NCBI GenBank assembly: GCA_945861405.1
Contig: CAMAUL010000003.1
Span: 39,721-103,720, forward strand
From: Candidatus Methylobacter oryzae
Lineage (GTDB): Bacteria; Pseudomonadota; Gammaproteobacteria; Methylococcales; Methylomonadaceae
Direction: 5' to 3'
DNA: 64,000 nucleotides
Part shown: piece by piece, positions 27,527-37,786 of the stretch
How positions within the stretch are numbered: position 1 is the stretch's first letter
Layout: each line of letters opens with the position of its first letter
Program-made: the position numbers and the translations under genes
The notes under the pieces: generated by a model
Told to the model about the DNA's origin: nothing
What the model saw: the letters and a program-made list of their open reading frames with translations, nothing else
The model's database searches: none

Positions 27527-29332
27527 ATGTCCACTGTTAAAAAGCAGCCCTTAGGTATCACCGAAGTCGTTCTGCGTGATGCCCATCAATCTATTTTGGC
27601 AACCCGGTTGCGCATTGAAGACATGCTGCCGATTTGCGAAAAGCTCGACCGGATCGGTTACTGGTCTATCGAGTCTTGGGGCGGTGCCACTTTTGATGCC
27701 TGTATCCGTTATCTGGGCGAAGACCCCTGGGAAAGACTGCGCCTGCTGAAAGCCGCAATGCCCAATACGCCGCAGCAAATGCTGTTTCGCGGTCAGAATA
27801 TCCTAGGCTACCGGCATTATGCCGATGACGTGGTGGACAAATTCGTCGAGCGCTGCGTAATCAACGGCATCGACGTGTTCCGCGTTTTTGATGCGATGAA
27901 TGACATGCGTAATATTGAGCATGCGATCAAAGCCGTGCTCCGCACCGATGCCCATGCGCAAGGCACCATCTCCTTTACCACCAGCCCCGTGCACACCATG
28001 GATTTATGGGTGGATCTGGGCAAGCAGATTGAAGACATGGGTGCGCATTCGATTTGCATCAAAGACATGGCCGGGTTGCTGAAACCTTACGATGCGTTTG
28101 AGCTGGTCAAACGGCTGAAAAAAAGCACCAAAATTCCAATCCATCTGCATTGCCATGCGACCACCGGTTTGAGTGTCGGCACGCTGATCAAGGCCGCCGA
28201 AGCGGGCGTGGACAATGTCGACACCGCCATTTCATCAATGAGCATGACTTACGGTCACAGTCCCACCGAGGCCATCGTCGCCAGCCTGGAAGGTACCGAG
28301 CGCGATACCGGCCTGGATCTGGTTGAACTGGAACACATCGCCACCTATTTCAGGGATATACGTAAAAAATATGCGCAATATGAAGGTAGCCTGAAAGGCG
28401 TCGACAGTCGCATCCTGATTTCCCAAGTGCCGGGCGGTATGCTGACCAATATGGAAAGTCAGCTGAAAGAACAAGGCGCGGCCGACAAGTTCGACGAGGT
28501 CATGCTGGAAATCCCCCGCGTTCGCGAAGACCTGGGCTTTATTCCGCTGGTTACGCCGACGTCACAAATCGTCGGCACCCAAGCCGTAATTAACGTGATG
28601 AACGGCGAACGCTACAAGAACATCACCAAGGAAACCGCCGGTGTTTTAAAAGGCGAATACGGTGCAACGCCCGCACCGGTCAACAAGGCTCTGCAAGAAA
28701 AAGTGCTGAATGGCGCACAGGCGATTACCTGCCGCCCGGCCGATCTGATCGCACCGGAAATGGACAAGCTGATTGCCGAAGTACGGGAAAAAGCTCAGGC
28801 CGAAGGCGTAACCCTCTCCGATCACATCGAAGAAGACGCATTGATCAACGGCTTGTTTGCGCAAGTCGGCTGGAAGTTCCTGGCTAACCGGGGCAATCCG
28901 GCTGCCTTTGAAGCCGCACCGGATGCACAGGCTATTGCTGCCGCCAATGCGTCTCAAGCAAGCTCGGCCAATGCCAACAACCCAAGCACCCGACCGCAGT
29001 CGGAAACCTATACGGTCAACGTCGATGGCAGGAATTTCAGCGTCATTGTCGGAGCAAATAACGCAGCTCTGGACATTCAACCTGTCGCCAGCGCGACTCA
29101 TGCCGCACTGATAGCCAGCAGCGGTGCGGTAGTTGAATCACCGATGGCCGGTAATATTTTGAAAGTTTTGGTCGACGTGGGCAGCATCGTTGCCGAAGGG
29201 GATGTCGTGGTAATCATGGAAGCAATGAAAATGGAAACCGAAGTCCGTTCCAAAACGGCCGGTATTGTCAGTACGGTCAATGTTAAAGAAGGCAGTGCTA
29301 TTGCCGGTGGCGATGTGTTGATATCCTTATAA
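27527..29332 (+). CDS. oadA: Oxaloacetate decarboxylase alpha subunit
   Basis: [62 protein letters not shown]; biotinyl motif [13 protein letters not shown]. Confidence 0.97.
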   Translation: MSTVKKQPLGITEVVLRDAHQSILATRLRIEDMLPICEKLDRIGYWSIESWGGATFDACIRYLGEDPWERLRLLKAAMPNTPQQMLFRGQNILGYRHYADDVVDKFVERCVINGIDVFRVFDAMNDMRNIEHAIKAVLRTDAHAQGTISFTTSPVHTMDLWVDLGKQIEDMGAHSICIKDMAGLLKPYDAFELVKRLKKSTKIPIHLHCHATTGLSVGTLIKAAEAGVDNVDTAISSMSMTYGHSPTEAIVASLEGTERDTGLDLVELEHIATYFRDIRKKYAQYEGSLKGVDSRILISQVPGGMLTNMESQLKEQGAADKFDEVMLEIPRVREDLGFIPLVTPTSQIVGTQAVINVMNGERYKNITKETAGVLKGEYGATPAPVNKALQEKVLNGAQAITCRPADLIAPEMDKLIAEVREKAQAEGVTLSDHIEEDALINGLFAQVGWKFLANRGNPAAFEAAPDAQAIAAANASQASSANANNPSTRPQSETYTVNVDGRNFSVIVGANNAALDIQPVASATHAALIASSGAVVESPMAGNILKVLVDVGSIVAEGDVVVIMEAMKMETEVRSKTAGIVSTVNVKEGSAIAGGDVLISL

Positions 29333-29350
29333 AGGTCATTACGAAGAACT

Positions 29351-29420
29351 GTAGTGGCGACCGGCTGGTCGCCTTGTCCTTCGTAAAGCTGAACAAGGGC
29401 GACCAACCGGTCGCCCCTAC
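29351..29420. repeat. Imperfect palindrome GTAGTGGCGACCGGCTGGTCGCC ... GGCGACCAACCGGTCGCCCCTAC between oadA and oadB
   Basis: Directly visible, two paired arms. Confidence 0.85.
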
Positions 29421-29443
29421 ATGATTTAATTAAGAGACATCCC

Positions 29444-30571
29444 ATGGAAAATCTCATTTCACTCTGGCATAGCACTGGCATTTACAACTTCACCGCCGGT
29501 CAGGCCTTTATGATGCTGGTCGGCTTCTTGCTGCTGTTTCTGGCTATCAAAAAAGGCTTTGAACCCTTGCTGTTATTGCCGATTGGTTTTGGCGCGATAC
29601 TCAGCAATATTCCGATTGCCGGTATCGCCGAAGAAAGCGGTATTTTGTACTACTTGTATTACGGCATTAAAACCGGCCTATTCCCGTTGATTATATTCAT
29701 GGGAGTCGGCGCGATGACCGATTTCGGTCCGATGCTGGCTAACCCTAAAACCTTGTTGCTGGGCGCTGCGGCGCAGTTCGGTATCTTTGCCTCTCTGCTG
29801 GGAGCGCTGGCACTCAACGCTATCCCAGGGCTGGAATTCAGCTTAAGAGATGCCGCCGCCATCGGTATTATTGGCGGTGCCGATGGCCCGACCGCCATTT
29901 ATGTGGCCTCGAAACTGGCACCTGACTTGTTGGGAGCCATTGCGGTCGCGGCCTACTCCTACATGGCTTTAGTGCCGCTGATTCAGCCGCCGATCATGCG
30001 CGCCTTAACTACTGAGGATGAACGCAAAATTGAAATGCAGCAGATGCGCGTAGTAGGCAAGACCGAAAAAATCGTCTTTCCGTTGATGTTGCTGGTTATC
30101 TGCACCTTGCTATTGCCGTCAGCCGCGCCTTTAATCGGTATGTTTGCACTGGGTAACCTGATGAACGCCTGCGGCGTGGTTGAACGCTTAAGCCAAACCG
30201 CACAAAATGAATTGATCAATATCGTCACTATTTTCTTAGGGCTAGCAGTAGGCTCAAAGCTCAGCGCCGACGCTTTTTTGCAAATCAAAACACTGGGTAT
30301 CTTAGCTCTGGGCGCGATTGCCTTCAGCATCGGCACAGCAGCCGGGGTGATCATGGCGAAAATCATGAATAAATTCAGCAGCACCCCGATTAACCCGCTA
30401 ATCGGTGCTGCCGGTGTCTCCGCAGTGCCAATGGCGGCGCGGGTAGTCAACAAGCTGGGATTGGAGAGCAACCCGCATAACTTCCTGCTGATGCATGCCA
30501 TGGGGCCAAATGTTGCCGGGGTGATTGGTTCTGCGGTAGCGGCGGGAGTTTTATTGAGTTTAGTTAAGTAA
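29444..30571 (+). CDS. oadB: Oxaloacetate decarboxylase beta subunit (Na+-translocating)
   Basis: [65 protein letters not shown]. Confidence 0.97.
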   Translation: MENLISLWHSTGIYNFTAGQAFMMLVGFLLLFLAIKKGFEPLLLLPIGFGAILSNIPIAGIAEESGILYYLYYGIKTGLFPLIIFMGVGAMTDFGPMLANPKTLLLGAAAQFGIFASLLGALALNAIPGLEFSLRDAAAIGIIGGADGPTAIYVASKLAPDLLGAIAVAAYSYMALVPLIQPPIMRALTTEDERKIEMQQMRVVGKTEKIVFPLMLLVICTLLLPSAAPLIGMFALGNLMNACGVVERLSQTAQNELINIVTIFLGLAVGSKLSADAFLQIKTLGILALGAIAFSIGTAAGVIMAKIMNKFSSTPINPLIGAAGVSAVPMAARVVNKLGLESNPHNFLLMHAMGPNVAGVIGSAVAAGVLLSLVK

Positions 30572-30611
30572 GTGTAGGCAGGCGACCAATCCGGCCGCCT
30601 CGCCTGTCACT

Positions 30612-31493
30612 TTAAGCCACTCCTGTCTTGCGCTTCCCATCCCAAAATTGCGACTTTTTTATCGCATCGATTGCATTGTTCATTCCCTGTTCCGCGCCGG
30701 TTTTTAACTGACCTACCAAACCCTTTAGCAATACTTCTGCATTGGCACCCAGCCCCTTTCCGATGCCGGGTAAAGTCTCTACTTTGTGCATGACCGGCTC
30801 TTCTACCCACACTTGAAAAAGAACCTTACCCTGAGTTGGCAAGGCCCGTGTAAACACAACGATTTTGTCGTACCACACTTTGCCTGGATAGATGATCTCA
30901 TGCTCGACGATATCCCGACCGCTTCTTACATTATTGTCGATTACGTCTACAACCTCATTAACTAATGACCTCGCAGGCTCGACGACCGATTTTTCAAAAT
31001 ATCTTATCGCTTGGTCGGGGCATTGATGCACCAAGCTTGAAGTCGCATTAATGTTTTCGTGAATCAGGATTTTTTTCTTGCTGATCAAATCCTTGGCTTC
31101 ATGGACAATGCCATGAATGACTTCAATCTGCTGCTCGATTTGCGCTAAAGTGGGATTGATGATTTTTTCGTCAATGCCGATCAGGATTTGGTTCCTGCAT
31201 TGGTGAATGTTATGTATCGCTTTCTCCAACAACGATTGTTGAGCGTAAGCCAGTTTCGATTCTAATTCATGTATTTTTAAATCGCGCTCAGTTAACTTTT
31301 GCTTCAGCATAAGGATAGTTTTCTTACTTGCTGCCAGCTGCTCGGAAAGCTTGGTTACCATCGCTTCCATCTGAGTTAATTTGGATAACTTACTCGTTTT
31401 GGTGCCACTATCAGATACCATGCCCATCCCCCTCTTGCGTAATTGTTTATATTTATTATTATTTCTTACTTTCAACCGGATCATAAATAACAA
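30612..31493 (-). CDS. Coiled-coil hypothetical protein
   Basis: 293 aa with coiled-coil N-terminal half (KLSEQLAASKKTILMLKQKLTERDLKIHELESKLAYAQ); no family recognised. Confidence 0.7.
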   Translation of the reverse strand: MLFMIRLKVRNNNKYKQLRKRGMGMVSDSGTKTSKLSKLTQMEAMVTKLSEQLAASKKTILMLKQKLTERDLKIHELESKLAYAQQSLLEKAIHNIHQCRNQILIGIDEKIINPTLAQIEQQIEVIHGIVHEAKDLISKKKILIHENINATSSLVHQCPDQAIRYFEKSVVEPARSLVNEVVDVIDNNVRSGRDIVEHEIIYPGKVWYDKIVVFTRALPTQGKVLFQVWVEEPVMHKVETLPGIGKGLGANAEVLLKGLVGQLKTGAEQGMNNAIDAIKKSQFWDGKRKTGVA

Positions 31494-31642
31494 ACAAGCG
31501 CCTTAAAGTCAATAAAATAGGCCAAAATTGCTTACGACTAGGGCTGTACCGGTTCTTTTTTTAGCCACAGGCGGCAATGAGTGACAGCCTAAATTGGATG
31601 CACTTTTGCGGCTTATTGCGTTTCCTGCTCTATTTTTTGACG

Positions 31643-31816
31643 CTATAGCTCCGCCGCATCCTGAGTCATTTGCTCGGCCTGTTTGGACTGTTCCAACATT
31701 TTCAGCTGGGCATTGAACGGTCTTGTATCGGCCGCCTTATCGGGCTTGTCGCCTTTGTCGCAGCCAGTACTGGAAGCCAGCATCAAGATCATCGCCACTC
31801 TAATTATTAATTTCAT
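31643..31816 (-). CDS. Small putative lipoprotein
   Basis: MKLIIRVAMILMLASSTGCDKGDKPDKAADTRPFNAQLKMLEQSKQAEQMTQDAAEL*; lipobox-like SSTGC. Confidence 0.6.
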   Translation of the reverse strand: MKLIIRVAMILMLASSTGCDKGDKPDKAADTRPFNAQLKMLEQSKQAEQMTQDAAEL

Positions 31817-31851
31817 CTTTGCTTCATCAAAAACTAGACATCTACAATTAA

Positions 31852-32448
31852 TCAGGCTCCCGGCAACTTACTCATTTCCGAAACCTTGTTGTAATCAACC
31901 CCGACACTGATCACAAAACTGCTGGCCTCTTCGATATTCATGGCCGATTTAATAACCTTGGATTTATCGACAATCACCGTAAAACCCGAAGTCGGGTTCG
32001 GCGAGGTAGGAATAAACAACACGTATTTGTCTTCGTGCCGGTTGGTCACGTAAGCGGTCATCCACATGTCATCTTTGGGATACTCGACATAAACCACTTC
32101 CTTCGCGATAGCCCGGTCATGGGAGGAAAACATATTGATGACTTTTTTAAGCACACGGTAAACGGTATTCAATAATGGAATCCGCTCGATAATGCGATCA
32201 AACCCGGCAATAACCCAGGAACGGCCTTCTTGGGCTAATTTATGACCGATATAGATCAAAATGCTAAAACTGACTGCGAATACCAAGCTCGTATAAAGAT
32301 AGCTGTCCGCATAACCGTAAACCATTTGAAACAAATCGGAAACCCGGTCTTTTACAAAAATCATAATCTGCAAGATAACCACAATCGGTATAACCGCAAG
32401 AATACCGATCAGAAAATAATTCAACAGTTTTTTAATCAACTCTTTCAT
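31852..32448 (-). CDS. DUF502 family membrane protein
   Basis: IPIVVILQIMIF...RIPLLNTVYRVLKKVINMFSS...VLFIPTSPNPTSGFTVIVDKSKV, typical DUF502. Confidence 0.9.
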   Translation of the reverse strand: MKELIKKLLNYFLIGILAVIPIVVILQIMIFVKDRVSDLFQMVYGYADSYLYTSLVFAVSFSILIYIGHKLAQEGRSWVIAGFDRIIERIPLLNTVYRVLKKVINMFSSHDRAIAKEVVYVEYPKDDMWMTAYVTNRHEDKYVLFIPTSPNPTSGFTVIVDKSKVIKSAMNIEEASSFVISVGVDYNKVSEMSKLPGA

Positions 32449-32462
32449 GTTTTTCTCCAGTG

Positions 32463-33185
32463 TTATAAGGATTTCGTTATTAGCAGGATGCCGGATGCAA
32501 ACAAAAACATTGCAAAAATCTTGCTGTATTTTTCATTGTCGATCCCGTTATAAAGCATTTCTTCGGTCAATAAAAACATCACCACAGCGACCTGGATAAA
32601 GCTTATTTTGTCGGCAAACGACACCGTAAACTCGCTGCCGATCAACAATAACGTTGCCAACTGACACGAAGCCACCGTCGCATAGCTTGCCGCAGCCGTC
32701 ACCCGCGTTTTGTTTTTCGGATAGTGCTTGCTGTAAATTATCACAGTCAACATCGAACCGCCTAGATTGCTGATGCCATGAACCAGCCCCATCGCCATCA
32801 GGTAAATTCTTTCATATTTGACGACAGCTTGCAGTGCTCTATCAATAGCCGTTGAAAAATTTTTTAACGCGACAAAGATCAGCAACGGGCCAATCACTAG
32901 GCTGATATTGATTTTGACCGAAGTCACCACCATTAAAAACAGCACCACCAGCGGAATGCTGTAAACCAGCACATTCTTATAAAACTTGGCATCGACATCT
33001 TCGTAATGTCTTAGCACCTGCAAAGCGCTAATCGCGACAGAAACCGGCAGCAACACACCCAGTGCATCGACAAACCCATAACCGAGTAAAAGCAGCAGCG
33101 GCGTGCCAAACAATAAGACGCCTACCCCAAAAATGGACTGAATAACGGATGTTGCAACAACCGTCAATAAAATATCGACCGGCAT
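32463..33185 (-). CDS. Sulfite exporter TauE/SafE family protein
   Basis: 240 aa polytopic; IQSIFGVGVLLFGTPLLLLLGYGF; MGLVHGISNLGGSMLTVI. Confidence 0.85.
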   Translation of the reverse strand: MPVDILLTVVATSVIQSIFGVGVLLFGTPLLLLLGYGFVDALGVLLPVSVAISALQVLRHYEDVDAKFYKNVLVYSIPLVVLFLMVVTSVKINISLVIGPLLIFVALKNFSTAIDRALQAVVKYERIYLMAMGLVHGISNLGGSMLTVIIYSKHYPKNKTRVTAAASYATVASCQLATLLLIGSEFTVSFADKISFIQVAVVMFLLTEEMLYNGIDNEKYSKIFAMFLFASGILLITKSL

Positions 33186-33489
33186 GGCGTTCCTCTTTAT
33201 TGTTGTTATTTATTATACCCGAGGCCGGAAATAAGCGAGATTATGATTGCTTCCGGATCTATGACGACCCAGGAAGTCTATGCTGAGAGCATTTTATGGA
33301 AATACCCCCCGCTAGAAGCGACGGCAGCCTTTTGCCATTCTATTTTGGGCCGACGGGGATGGTATGTATGCATCGCATACCTTATATAAAGCTTGGCGCG
33401 GAGTTTTGGGAATGGCATGCAATGCCTACATGACTAAAATGAAATATTTGATGATGCCGTTCGCTTTCATCCCGCTTACTGCATATGCG

Positions 33490-34803
33490 TCAAACTCGCA
33501 GCTCCGTACTATTTAACAGCTCACGATAAATCAACCCCAATTGACTGAATACTTTAGCATCAAATATTTTGTACAAAACAATCTGATTTTCTGTATTTAA
33601 TTTCAGAGGCTTAACAACCTCAACCAAGGCGCGAATCAACTTTTCCGGAAATATCGGATTTTGACTGCCAACAATCGTTTGCTTTCCAGGCTGAATTGGA
33701 AACTGCTTATTAAGGCTAAATAATTCGTCATTAAACAGATGCTCACACTGGCGGATAATCCGGGCAATCGTCTGGCTTTCTTTTACCGCATCATCATTGG
33801 TTAGCGCGACTTTAGAAAAGTCCACTTGTCCAACCTGCTTATTTGCAGCTATCTGATAACTGCCGTCGAAAATATCGTTAACTTTGAGCAAATAGTTTCG
33901 CTTAATATCATGCCGAACCGAACGAAGGTATTCCAGTAACTTTGTATATTGATCCTTGCTCATTTTTTCGCGATCGTTGCCCAACTGCAAGCCAAACTCA
34001 AAATCAATCCGCGTACAACAATCATCAACTAACTGTTCAAAATGCTGAAAAAAAACCGTCTTAAAGGCAGTGTCGAAAACAATAGCCCCAGCATCATCAC
34101 CCGTACTGGAAAGGGCGTTTCCATTTTCCGGTTCCGGCGCAATGCTTGCCATACCGCCTTTCAATACCGTCACCTCAAATTTTTTATTGAGCAACACAAA
34201 GGCCGCCGTTTCGCTGGTTTTACCATTGTCACAAACCACAATGTACGGCTTTTCACGATTTAATGTTTTAAGCTGCATTCTTAACGAGAAGAAAGGCTCA
34301 TTGATACTGCCATCAAGATGGCCGCCTACGTATTCGTCCGGCGTACGCACATCCAATAATACAGCGCCCTGCCTCATCGCCTCTTGCATCTCTATATAAT
34401 TAACAAACTTTAAAGAAGGCTCCTTTATTAAGGATAAAAATAGTTGCATATCCAAGCGTAATAAAGAAATATCTGTCAATGCTGTAACCGTTAAGCTCCT
34501 ACCCGCACCGGAAATCAGCGCATCCTCTCCAAAGGTGTCGCCGGTTGACATTTGAGCTAATTTAATTTCTTTTGCTTTTGGCGATGGCTTACGGGCTAAC
34601 AGGCATTCCCCGTGTTTAATCAGGTAAAAATAATCGCCCTCACTGCCTTGAACGAGAATGACTTCACCCTTCTTAAAATGAACATCTTCTAATGCCATTA
34701 AGATTTTTTGCAAATTAACGGGAGGAAGACGTTGAAAAATCGGCGACCTTAATAAAGATGTCATCCAGTCATCTGGATTGCCCTTAATCTCTTCTATAGC
34801 CAT
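33490..34803 (-). CDS. Cyclic nucleotide-binding domain + rhodanese domain fusion protein
   Basis: cNMP fold (HFKKGEVILVQGSEGDYFYLIKHGECLLARK...TGDTFGEDALISGAGRSLTVTALTD), then rhodanese (GAVLLDVRTPDEYVGGHLDGSINEPFFSLR), then an unassigned C-terminal region. Confidence 0.88.
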   Translation of the reverse strand: MAIEEIKGNPDDWMTSLLRSPIFQRLPPVNLQKILMALEDVHFKKGEVILVQGSEGDYFYLIKHGECLLARKPSPKAKEIKLAQMSTGDTFGEDALISGAGRSLTVTALTDISLLRLDMQLFLSLIKEPSLKFVNYIEMQEAMRQGAVLLDVRTPDEYVGGHLDGSINEPFFSLRMQLKTLNREKPYIVVCDNGKTSETAAFVLLNKKFEVTVLKGGMASIAPEPENGNALSSTGDDAGAIVFDTAFKTVFFQHFEQLVDDCCTRIDFEFGLQLGNDREKMSKDQYTKLLEYLRSVRHDIKRNYLLKVNDIFDGSYQIAANKQVGQVDFSKVALTNDDAVKESQTIARIIRQCEHLFNDELFSLNKQFPIQPGKQTIVGSQNPIFPEKLIRALVEVVKPLKLNTENQIVLYKIFDAKVFSQLGLIYRELLNSTELRV

Positions 34804-34943
34804 TTAATAAATATATCCCTTATAAAACTTGGTAGGTTGAGGTAAAAAAAGTCCCGACAAAAGCAAAATATAGACATAGACGACCGAGTTCACAAGTCCA
34901 CTCCCTACCCTGCAAATTAAATTCAATCCGAGAAACAGAGTTT

Positions 34944-35038
34944 GTAACTATTCAGCGCGAAGCACAATATCCCTCTCCAGCGGGAGAGGGAGTAAGCTCT
35001 CAACGATTTGCGAGCTTTCCGATTCGCTGAATAGTTAC
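34944..35038. repeat. Inverted repeat element GTAACTATTCAGCG ... CGCTGAATAGTTAC with internal palindrome
   Basis: 14-bp perfect terminal arms around a CCCTCTCCAGCGGGAGAGGG palindrome. Confidence 0.88.
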
Positions 35039-35073
35039 CAAAGTTTTTCTAAACTGCTATAACGTAAACCAAT

Positions 35074-35457
35074 TTATTGCACAATCATTAGCTGATAAGC
35101 ATCCGCATTCATCAAGGCAGCCAGCTCAGCCGGATTATCCGCCTTGATACAAAACAGCCAAGTTCCATAAGCGTCATCATTGACTTGCTCAGGCTCATCT
35201 ACCACGGCTTCGTTGACGGCAACCACCTCGCCAGAAACAGGACTAAACAAATCGGACGCCGTTTTAACCGATTCGACGACGGCGCATTGCTCTTTAGCCT
35301 TGACTTTGCGCCCCAGCTCCGGCAGCTCGATAAAAACCAAATCGCCCAATTCTTCCTGCGCAAAATCGGTAATGCCGACCCGAACGATGTTGCCATCTTC
35401 CACCTTTGCCCATTCGTGACTGGTTGCGTATTTTAAGTTAGCCGGTAGGTCGTTCAT
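35074..35457 (-). CDS. gcvH: Glycine cleavage system H protein
   Basis: LKYATSHEWAKVEDGNIVRVGITDFAQEELGDLVFIELPELGRKVKAKEQCAVVESVKTASDLFSPVSGEV. Confidence 0.96.
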   Translation of the reverse strand: MNDLPANLKYATSHEWAKVEDGNIVRVGITDFAQEELGDLVFIELPELGRKVKAKEQCAVVESVKTASDLFSPVSGEVVAVNEAVVDEPEQVNDDAYGTWLFCIKADNPAELAALMNADAYQLMIVQ

Positions 35458-35557
35458 AATTATCTCTCAATAGTGTTAGTTACTTTGTCTTCGAAGGATA
35501 ACGCGCAATTTTTTAAAAACAACAAAAAAATGCATTTAACACTGGAAATCTTATACC

Positions 35558-36640
35558 ATGACCACATCCACACACGCCTTTACTATCCACATGAATGCTT
35601 TTTCAATAGCCTGTCTTTTTATACTCAGCGTTACTTTAAGTTTCGCCGATGATGACGACAAACCCGTTACCAAGCCGCCCGAATCCGCTGGGCCGGGGAC
35701 TGTTTTCCTATCCACCAAATCCCAATCCTTATCGGGCTTGCAAACGATAACGCTAACTCCCGCCAGCCATCATGCCGAATTTACGGCTTACGGCAAAGCG
35801 GTCAACATACAACCCTTGATCGAGTTACGGCATCGGTATTTGGTTACGTTATCCGAGCGTGGCGGCGCTACGGCAAGGTTTAAGGAGGCTGAGCAGAACA
35901 TCCAGCGCCAACAAGACTTGTATCATGAGGGCGCGACATCGAAACGCAACTTGCAAGTCCAACAAGCGCAATGGCAAACCGATAAAGCCCAGGTCGATGC
36001 CAGCAGCGTTCAAGGCAAGGCTATCGCTGCTGAAGCCAGGCTCAACTGGGGCGAAAAACTTACCGAATGGGCATTAGCCACGGATTCCGACAAACTGAGT
36101 GCTTTTTTATCCGGCCAAAAAACGCTGCTGCAAATTACCTTGCCGGTTAACAAACAGCTGGTGAACGATATTTCGAGCATTGATGTTGAAGCCTCCGGCA
36201 ACCGCAGTGCGGCCAGCAAAGCCGAGCTGATTTCAGCAGCTCCGCAAACCGATACCACCGTGCAAGGCGAAAGCTATTTTTTCCAGACCGATGGCCGCCG
36301 CAACTGCTCCGGGCAGTCTTGCGGCAACCACACCATCCCTGGCGACAACCATATCAGAACCGGCATGCGCGTTGCGGCCTGGATACCCGAACAAGGCGAA
36401 AACCAGTCCGGCGTTGTTATCCCAAAATCCGCTTTAGTCTGGCACCTGGATCAGGCTTTTGTTTACATTAAAACGGCGGAAGAACAATTCAGCCGCCGCA
36501 CGATAGATCAGTATTCGCCAACGTCCGGCGGCTATTTTGTCGGCAGCGGCATCAAGGCAGGCGAGCAACTGGTTGTCACGGGCGGACAAATGCTGCTGTC
36601 GGAAGAATTTCGGGGGCAAATTCCGAATGAGGATGATTAA
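35558..36640 (+). CDS. HlyD/RND periplasmic adaptor-like protein
   Basis: Signal peptide; NIQRQQDLYHEGATSKRNLQVQQAQWQTDKAQVDAS; RTGMRVAAWIPEQGENQSGVVIPKSALVW. Carries the 17-codon repeat. Confidence 0.75.
   Translation: MTTSTHAFTIHMNAFSIACLFILSVTLSFADDDDKPVTKPPESAGPGTVFLSTKSQSLSGLQTITLTPASHHAEFTAYGKAVNIQPLIELRHRYLVTLSERGGATARFKEAEQNIQRQQDLYHEGATSKRNLQVQQAQWQTDKAQVDASSVQGKAIAAEARLNWGEKLTEWALATDSDKLSAFLSGQKTLLQITLPVNKQLVNDISSIDVEASGNRSAASKAELISAAPQTDTTVQGESYFFQTDGRRNCSGQSCGNHTIPGDNHIRTGMRVAAWIPEQGENQSGVVIPKSALVWHLDQAFVYIKTAEEQFSRRTIDQYSPTSGGYFVGSGIKAGEQLVVTGGQMLLSEEFRGQIPNEDD
36296..36346 (+). repeat. 17-codon intragenic repeat, copy 2 (diverged; in HlyD-like gene)
   Basis: cgccgcaactgctccgggcagtcttgcggcaaccacaccatccctggcgac (RRNCSGQSCGNHTIPGD); ~41/51 identical to the purH copy. 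Confidence 0.75.
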
Positions 36641-36890
36641 TTGTATGGTGAGACGGGATAAGTATAAGAATCCAATCTCTATTTTGAAGTAGAGGCTGAC
36701 TGGGAATAGGCGGCTTTCGACCCAGATCTGGTGTCACATCCTTAACCGTTATTGATTTTGATATTGTGCAGGTGGGTAATTTGCCACGCTGGTTACTTGG
36801 TTTTTGGAAGGAATATCCCGGATTCCGTAAACTCCATCCGGGCTATTTGTTGTATCGATGTATCTATCAGCCTTCTTCAGGTCTGCGTTT

Positions 36891-37379
36891 TTATTCATTC
36901 ACGCTAACCAATACCTGATTTATAACCGCCGCTGCAATACGAAAATCAGAGCGGTGCAAAACCTCAAAAACCGCCCGTGCCGATGCAATCAGGCCTTGCT
37001 TTTTGGCTTGGCCGATAATTGCCGCAGTTCCGATAATACGCAGCCCTTTCTCCTTCGCCACGGCACGACCTGCGCGCTCATCCATAATCAGCAAGACTTC
37101 GTCAGCATGGCTCAAGCCTAGGTTGATACAGTCCGTTTCGCCTCTATCCAGATCAATATCCAACAGCGGTTCTATAGCTTCAGGCCAGACTTTTAACCAG
37201 CCTGCGTCGAGGGCGTGAGCAATAGCCTCCTCACCTCGCGCCGCTTTGCCCGGCAACACTTCCTGTTTGACGGACTCGGGCAGAAAGACTGTCGAAAAGA
37301 GTTCCGGCAGCCATTTTAAGCCGTCCACTATTGCCAGTCCGATCAAGGGACTGGAATCAATAACAACGATACGCGCCAT
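36891..37379 (-). CDS. DUF3368 (PIN-like) putative toxin
   Basis: MARIVVIDSSPLIGLAIVDGLKWLPELFSTVFLPESVKQEV ... LDLDRGETDCINLGLSHADEVLLIMDERAGR. Confidence 0.85.
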   Translation of the reverse strand: MARIVVIDSSPLIGLAIVDGLKWLPELFSTVFLPESVKQEVLPGKAARGEEAIAHALDAGWLKVWPEAIEPLLDIDLDRGETDCINLGLSHADEVLLIMDERAGRAVAKEKGLRIIGTAAIIGQAKKQGLIASARAVFEVLHRSDFRIAAAVINQVLVSVNE

Positions 37380-37385
37380 ACCGCT

Positions 37386-37730
37386 TTACGCTTGTTTCAA
37401 CCATTGTTCCAGGGTATCCATATCCTGCTGCACTTCCTCAGCGGTTTGATTGATGACCGGTATACCCAAACGCGAGACATGGGCGATAAAGTCGGCCAAG
37501 GGCATATCGGCCAACTTGGCGGAGCGGGCCAATGATAGCTCGCCGTCTTTGAACAATGCGGTTGCCAAGGCGTTACGCACACCCGGCATACCGATAATTT
37601 TGGAGGATTTGAGCCCGACCATTAAGGCGTCCGGTTCGTTTCTGTTCATGACCAACACCAAATCATCATGCGCCATCCGCAACGCCTCGCTGGGATTATT
37701 CTTTAAACCGCTGACATTCACTGTTTTCAT
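37386..37730 (-). CDS. UPF0175 family protein (putative antitoxin)
   Basis: MKTVNVSGLKNNPSEALRMAHDDLVLVMNRNEPDALMVGL...; upstream of the DUF3368 gene. Confidence 0.85.
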   Translation of the reverse strand: MKTVNVSGLKNNPSEALRMAHDDLVLVMNRNEPDALMVGLKSSKIIGMPGVRNALATALFKDGELSLARSAKLADMPLADFIAHVSRLGIPVINQTAEEVQQDMDTLEQWLKQA

Positions 37731-37786
37731 GGCCTTGCCTCATAGGAAGATTGTACAGGCGTATTATAGGCGTAATTGCTGCTTTT

